This document shows, one piece after another, positions 11,083 through 13,351 of a stretch of 13,351 bases of DNA. Below the pieces are notes generated by a model. That model did not search any database. It had not been told where the DNA came from and was given only the letters and a program-made list of their open reading frames with translations. Source of the stretch: Candidatus Woesearchaeota archaeon (GTDB taxonomy: Archaea; Nanobdellota; Nanobdellia; SCGC-AAA011-G17; JAPLZO01); contig JAPLZO010000039.1 in the NCBI GenBank assembly GCA_026394995.1, forward strand, positions 1 through 13,351, written 5' to 3'. Made by a program: the position numbers and the translations under genes. The first letter of the stretch is position 1. The number at the start of each line of letters is the position of its first letter.

Positions 11083-11955
11083 TCACTTATCTTTTTGATT
11101 TTTAAGATTTTCTTCAATTATGGCTCTTTCAATTTTATCAATAAGATTATTTTCATTAATAAAATCTTGTATTACTTCTATATCTGGTATAATAGATTCT
11201 TCTTTTTCGTTGTTAATAGTTACTAATAAATAATCAAGGCATTCTTTTGCTTTTTTATAATCTTTTGTTAAATAATAAGAAAATGTTATTGTAGAAAGGT
11301 TATGATATTTAATCGACCTATCAACAGGGTTATCTTTGTCTAATAAAAAGTTAGATAATGTAAGATATTCTATAGCTAGGTCTAGTTTATTTTCTGTAAA
11401 GTAAATATTTCCTAAACTTTGACTTGCAAATATTTTATGAGTTCTATGTTTTTCTAAAGGATCTTCTAGAGTAATAACTTTTTTTAAGTATATTTTAGCC
11501 TCTTCTAGCTCCTTTAATTTAGATTTTGATTCGCCAGCGAATAGCAAAGCAAGAGAATCATTAGGATTTCTAGAAATTATAAAACTTACTTCTTTGAAAG
11601 CATTTTTATAATCATCATTAGATATGTGTATAGTAGCCATATTTCTGTGAGCATTAAGAAATTCATTATCTAATTCAATAGCATTCTTTAAATAAAATGA
11701 AGCAAGCTCAAATTTACCTTGCTGTATTAAAGTTTCAGCTATGATATTATTTAAATATGAAGATTTCTCATCATGATTAAATGCTTCGTAGTAATTTTTA
11801 GTTGCACATTCTAAGTTGCCTTCATTTTTATATAGATTACCCAACATAAAGTGATACATTGAATCTGGGTTTTGTGCAAGAGCTGAACCTGTAAGAATAG
11901 AGAGAGCAGTAATATAAGGTAGTGTAAATTTTAAAATTCTATTTTCAAGACTCAT
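11083..11955 (-). CDS. Exported TPR-repeat protein
   Basis: 290 aa with a probable Sec signal peptide: hydrophobic stretch LPYITALSILTGSALA (12-27) and an A-x-A-type site after residue 27. About six degenerate tetratricopeptide repeats follow from ~32 to ~250, for example MLGNLYKNEGNLECATKNYY (~37-56), then LIQQGKFELASFYLKNAIEL, RNMATIHISNDDYKNAFKEV, LGNIYFTENKLDLAIEYLTL and YYLTKDYKKAKECLDYLL. TPRs bind peptides and other proteins, so an extracellular or cell-surface scaffold role is plausible. The C-terminus is charged and helical. The ATG overlaps the DUF655 stop by one base (taATG), so it is likely translated from the eL21-rpoF-DUF655 mRNA. An exported scaffold in that operon is unexpected. 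Confidence 0.85.
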   Translation of the reverse strand: MSLENRILKFTLPYITALSILTGSALAQNPDSMYHFMLGNLYKNEGNLECATKNYYEAFNHDEKSSYLNNIIAETLIQQGKFELASFYLKNAIELDNEFLNAHRNMATIHISNDDYKNAFKEVSFIISRNPNDSLALLFAGESKSKLKELEEAKIYLKKVITLEDPLEKHRTHKIFASQSLGNIYFTENKLDLAIEYLTLSNFLLDKDNPVDRSIKYHNLSTITFSYYLTKDYKKAKECLDYLLVTINNEKEESIIPDIEVIQDFINENNLIDKIERAIIEENLKNQKDK

Positions 11956-12518
11956 TAAACATCAACAAATAATTTGTATTTATCCTCGTTAGCCAATTCC
12001 ATTAAAATTCTTTTTATTATGACACCTTCTGGATCTGGCATCAATTTAACTCTCTTTTTGATATCTTCAAAATTTTCAAAAGGTTTTTTTTGTCGTTCTT
12101 CTATAATTTGCCACATGTGTTTTTTTCCTATTCCAGGTAATAATTCAATTTGATGTCTTCTTGTATTGATTGGCTGTGCTCTATTAAAGAAATCTACAAA
12201 TCTTTGTTCACTATTTTTTATTAATTCTTTTATTAAGTTATCTAACTCTAATTTTGCTGTTTGTGTCAATTTATCAGATGATATTTTACCTATAATGTGA
12301 TGGATTTGATCACGCTTACCTTCACCCATATAAACTTCTTCATAAGGTTGTAAGAAAACGCCTTTTTTAGGCACTAATTCTAGTAATATAAAATGATCTT
12401 TTCCTAGAGCTTGAGCTATTGCTGTCTTCATATGCATTGGTCTTCTGTCGAATGGATAACCATTTGGCAAAAAATCCAAGATAATTGCTCTTTCTTCCTT
12501 TACTTCTCGTCTTATCAT
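11955..12518 (-). CDS. DUF655 family protein (predicted RNA-binding, HhH-containing)
   Basis: 187-aa protein of the archaeal DUF655/COG1491 family, a conserved neighbour of rpoF. It begins EERAIILDFLPNGYPFD and contains an OB-like N-terminal half (HFILLELVPKKGVFLQPYEE, then VYMGEGKRDQIHHIIGKI). A helix-hairpin-helix region follows (QIELLPGIGKKHMWQIIEER, ~142-161), after which come FENFEDIKKRVKLMPDPEG and a final helix. Family role: predicted nucleic-acid binding protein, no settled function. It starts 6 bp after rpoF and its stop overlaps the TPR gene start. In many archaea ksgA follows DUF655; here the TPR gene takes that place. Confidence 0.93.
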   Translation of the reverse strand: MIRREVKEERAIILDFLPNGYPFDRRPMHMKTAIAQALGKDHFILLELVPKKGVFLQPYEEVYMGEGKRDQIHHIIGKISSDKLTQTAKLELDNLIKELIKNSEQRFVDFFNRAQPINTRRHQIELLPGIGKKHMWQIIEERQKKPFENFEDIKKRVKLMPDPEGVIIKRILMELANEDKYKLFVDV

Positions 12519-12524
12519 TTTTTC

Positions 12525-12860
12525 TTAAACTAAACATTCTAATATCCTTTTGATTTCTTCTGGTTTTATTGCTAAGTTTTCAGCTGATAGCACTGTTTTT
12601 AAGCTGTCTAGGTCTTTAGGCATTATGTCTAGGATTTTGATAATATGTTTATCTTTTAATCTTGGGATTTGTAGAGCTTCTATTTTAGCCTTAAAATCTT
12701 GAAATTCTTTTGGTTTTAGTTTAGTGAACACATCTAAATATTCTTTAACTTTATTAGCTCTGAATGTTAATTCTTTATCTCGCTTTTTGATTTCTTCCAG
12801 TTTTTCCTTTAACTCGGATAAACTTACAGATCTTTCGTTTAATACTTCTATTTGTGGCAT
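12525..12860 (-). CDS. rpoF: DNA-directed RNA polymerase subunit F (Rpo4/Rpb4)
   Basis: Archaeal Rpb4 homologue that pairs with RpoE/Rpo7 in the polymerase stalk. It is 111 aa, typical for RpoF (~110-120). The sequence is helical throughout, with the HRDC-like C-terminal part (KIEALQIPRLKDKHIIKILD, then IMPKDLDSLKTVLSAENLAI and KPEEIKRIL) characteristic of the family. The order eL21-rpoF-DUF655 is a widespread archaeal arrangement and supports the call. It begins 1 bp after the eL21 stop. No rpoE is visible in the window. Confidence 0.93.
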   Translation of the reverse strand: MPQIEVLNERSVSLSELKEKLEEIKKRDKELTFRANKVKEYLDVFTKLKPKEFQDFKAKIEALQIPRLKDKHIIKILDIMPKDLDSLKTVLSAENLAIKPEEIKRILECLV

Positions 12861-12861
12861 T

Positions 12862-13152
12862 TTATACCTTCTTTAAATGAATAGGATGAACTATTAAAAT
12901 CTTTTCCTTATTGTGATCTTTGATTAAGATTTTGTAGCATTTGCCTTGTTTTTTTGTTACAGTCCCAACTTTACTATGGAATCTTGGAAAGTACATTCCC
13001 TTTTGTATACTAGGTTCGGCTTTTAGTAAAACTTTATCGCCTGATTTAAATTCTTGTAAATAGTTATGAATACTTATTTTTCCTTTTTGTCTTATGTTTT
13101 TCTTTAACTTATGTCGGGTTTTACGTCTAAAACCGCCTGATCTTTGTACCAT
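12862..13152 (-). CDS. rpl21e: 50S ribosomal protein L21e (eL21)
   Basis: Large-subunit protein of archaea and eukaryotes, 96 aa. The N-terminus VQRSGGFRRKTRHKLKKN is near-invariant. The SH3-like core SGDKVLLKAEPSIQKGMYFP and RFHSKVGTVTKKQGKCYKIL is intact, and the protein ends VHPIHLKKV. A TATA box at 13175-13184 is ~26 nt before the ATG, so it is likely the first gene of the eL21-rpoF-DUF655-TPR transcript and leaderless. Identification is secure. Confidence 0.97.
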   Translation of the reverse strand: MVQRSGGFRRKTRHKLKKNIRQKGKISIHNYLQEFKSGDKVLLKAEPSIQKGMYFPRFHSKVGTVTKKQGKCYKILIKDHNKEKILIVHPIHLKKV

Positions 13153-13174
13153 TTTACGTATTACTAAGAAAGCT

Positions 13175-13184
13175 TATTTATAAA
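13175..13184 (-). promoter_or_regulatory. TATA box for the eL21 operon
   Basis: The minus strand reads ctttataaataag in this region; its centre near 13179 is ~26 nt before the eL21 ATG at 13152. It lies in the 40-bp gap after the partial gene on the right, which marks a transcription restart. Confidence 0.55.
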
Positions 13185-13192
13185 GGTTTAGA

Positions 13193-13351
13193 TTATTTAG
13201 CTTTATTTAGAACTTCACCTAAAGCTTTATCTAAAGCAAAAAATAAGTTTGAACTAGTTGAATCTGAGCTATATTCTGAATCTGCTATTAAAGTTGCTTC
13301 TATTTTATAATTATCAGATACTCTAACAATTATATCTTTAAAATTAGAAAC
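13193..13351 (-). CDS. C-terminal fragment of an unidentified protein, 52 aa visible
   Basis: The minus-strand frame enters from the right edge and ends with TAA at 13193-13195. The visible residues show two strands (DIIVRVSDNYKIEATLIADS), a Ser-rich loop (EYSSDSTSSN) and a terminal amphipathic helix (NLFFALDKALGEVLNKAK). The strand-strand-helix ending is vaguely like the end of an HPF/RaiA-type domain, but too little is visible to name it. Its stop is 40 bp from the eL21 start, on the same strand. Confidence 0.55.
   Translation of the reverse strand, partial: VSNFKDIIVRVSDNYKIEATLIADSEYSSDSTSSNLFFALDKALGEVLNKAK

Noticed and set aside
1..13351. Mobile elements, CRISPR arrays or prophage.
   Set aside because: No transposase, integrase, terminal inverted repeats or spaced direct repeats were found; the content is housekeeping.

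Overview
This is an AT-rich archaeal chromosome segment. Gene content is decisively archaeal: Rpo3/RpoD, Rpo4/RpoF and Rpo10/RpoN subunits, eL18, eL21, Rpp21-type RNase P protein, Pth2, Ogg2-type glycosylase and DUF655. Genes are short, tightly packed and often overlap by ATGA. The composition, compact proteins and many small unrecognised genes suggest a DPANN-type lineage (Pacearchaeota/Woesearchaeota/Nanoarchaeota-like). That placement is inference. No transposase, integrase, CRISPR array or phage gene is visible.

Layout. 1-288: 3' end of a PLD-like protein, converging on an unknown 107-aa gene (280-603). 680-2088: a divergent, short DRG/TGS-type GTPase overlapping an Ogg2 8-oxoguanine glycosylase. 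2135-3341: an overlapping trio, a possible HPF/RaiA-like protein, Pth2 peptidyl-tRNA hydrolase and an RlmE/FtsJ 2'-O-methyltransferase. 3385-3795: unknown 136-aa gene. 3803-4438 (minus): SdpI-like membrane protein. 4521-4638: a solitary 5S rRNA. 4702-5733: a double-HTH XRE regulator and RNase P component 4. 5734-6861 (minus): rpoN followed by three small genes, one a SprT-like zinc peptidase. 6903-7109: a small two-TM membrane protein frame interrupted by an in-frame TGA but preceded by the best Shine-Dalgarno sequence noticed in the window. 7161-11034 (minus): the classic archaeal operon uS13-uS4-uS11-rpoD-tRNA-eL18-(unknown 117 aa)-uL13-uS9. 11083-13152 (minus): eL21-rpoF-DUF655-secreted TPR protein. 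13193-13351: 3' end of another gene.

How the genes work together. Almost everything serves transcription and translation: RNA polymerase subunits, ribosomal proteins, 5S rRNA, a tRNA, tRNA 5' processing (RNase P protein), peptidyl-tRNA recycling and rRNA methylation. Transcription signals are regular: AT-rich TATA boxes centred about 25-27 nt upstream of the start codon occur before most first genes, which predicts widespread leaderless mRNAs.

Most notable points: the TGA-interrupted gene, a tRNA-Leu that appears to have an AAG anticodon (A34, unusual for Archaea) placed with its own promoter inside the ribosomal operon, an unknown protein translationally coupled between eL18 and uL13, and a DRG-like GTPase with degenerate G3/G4 motifs.
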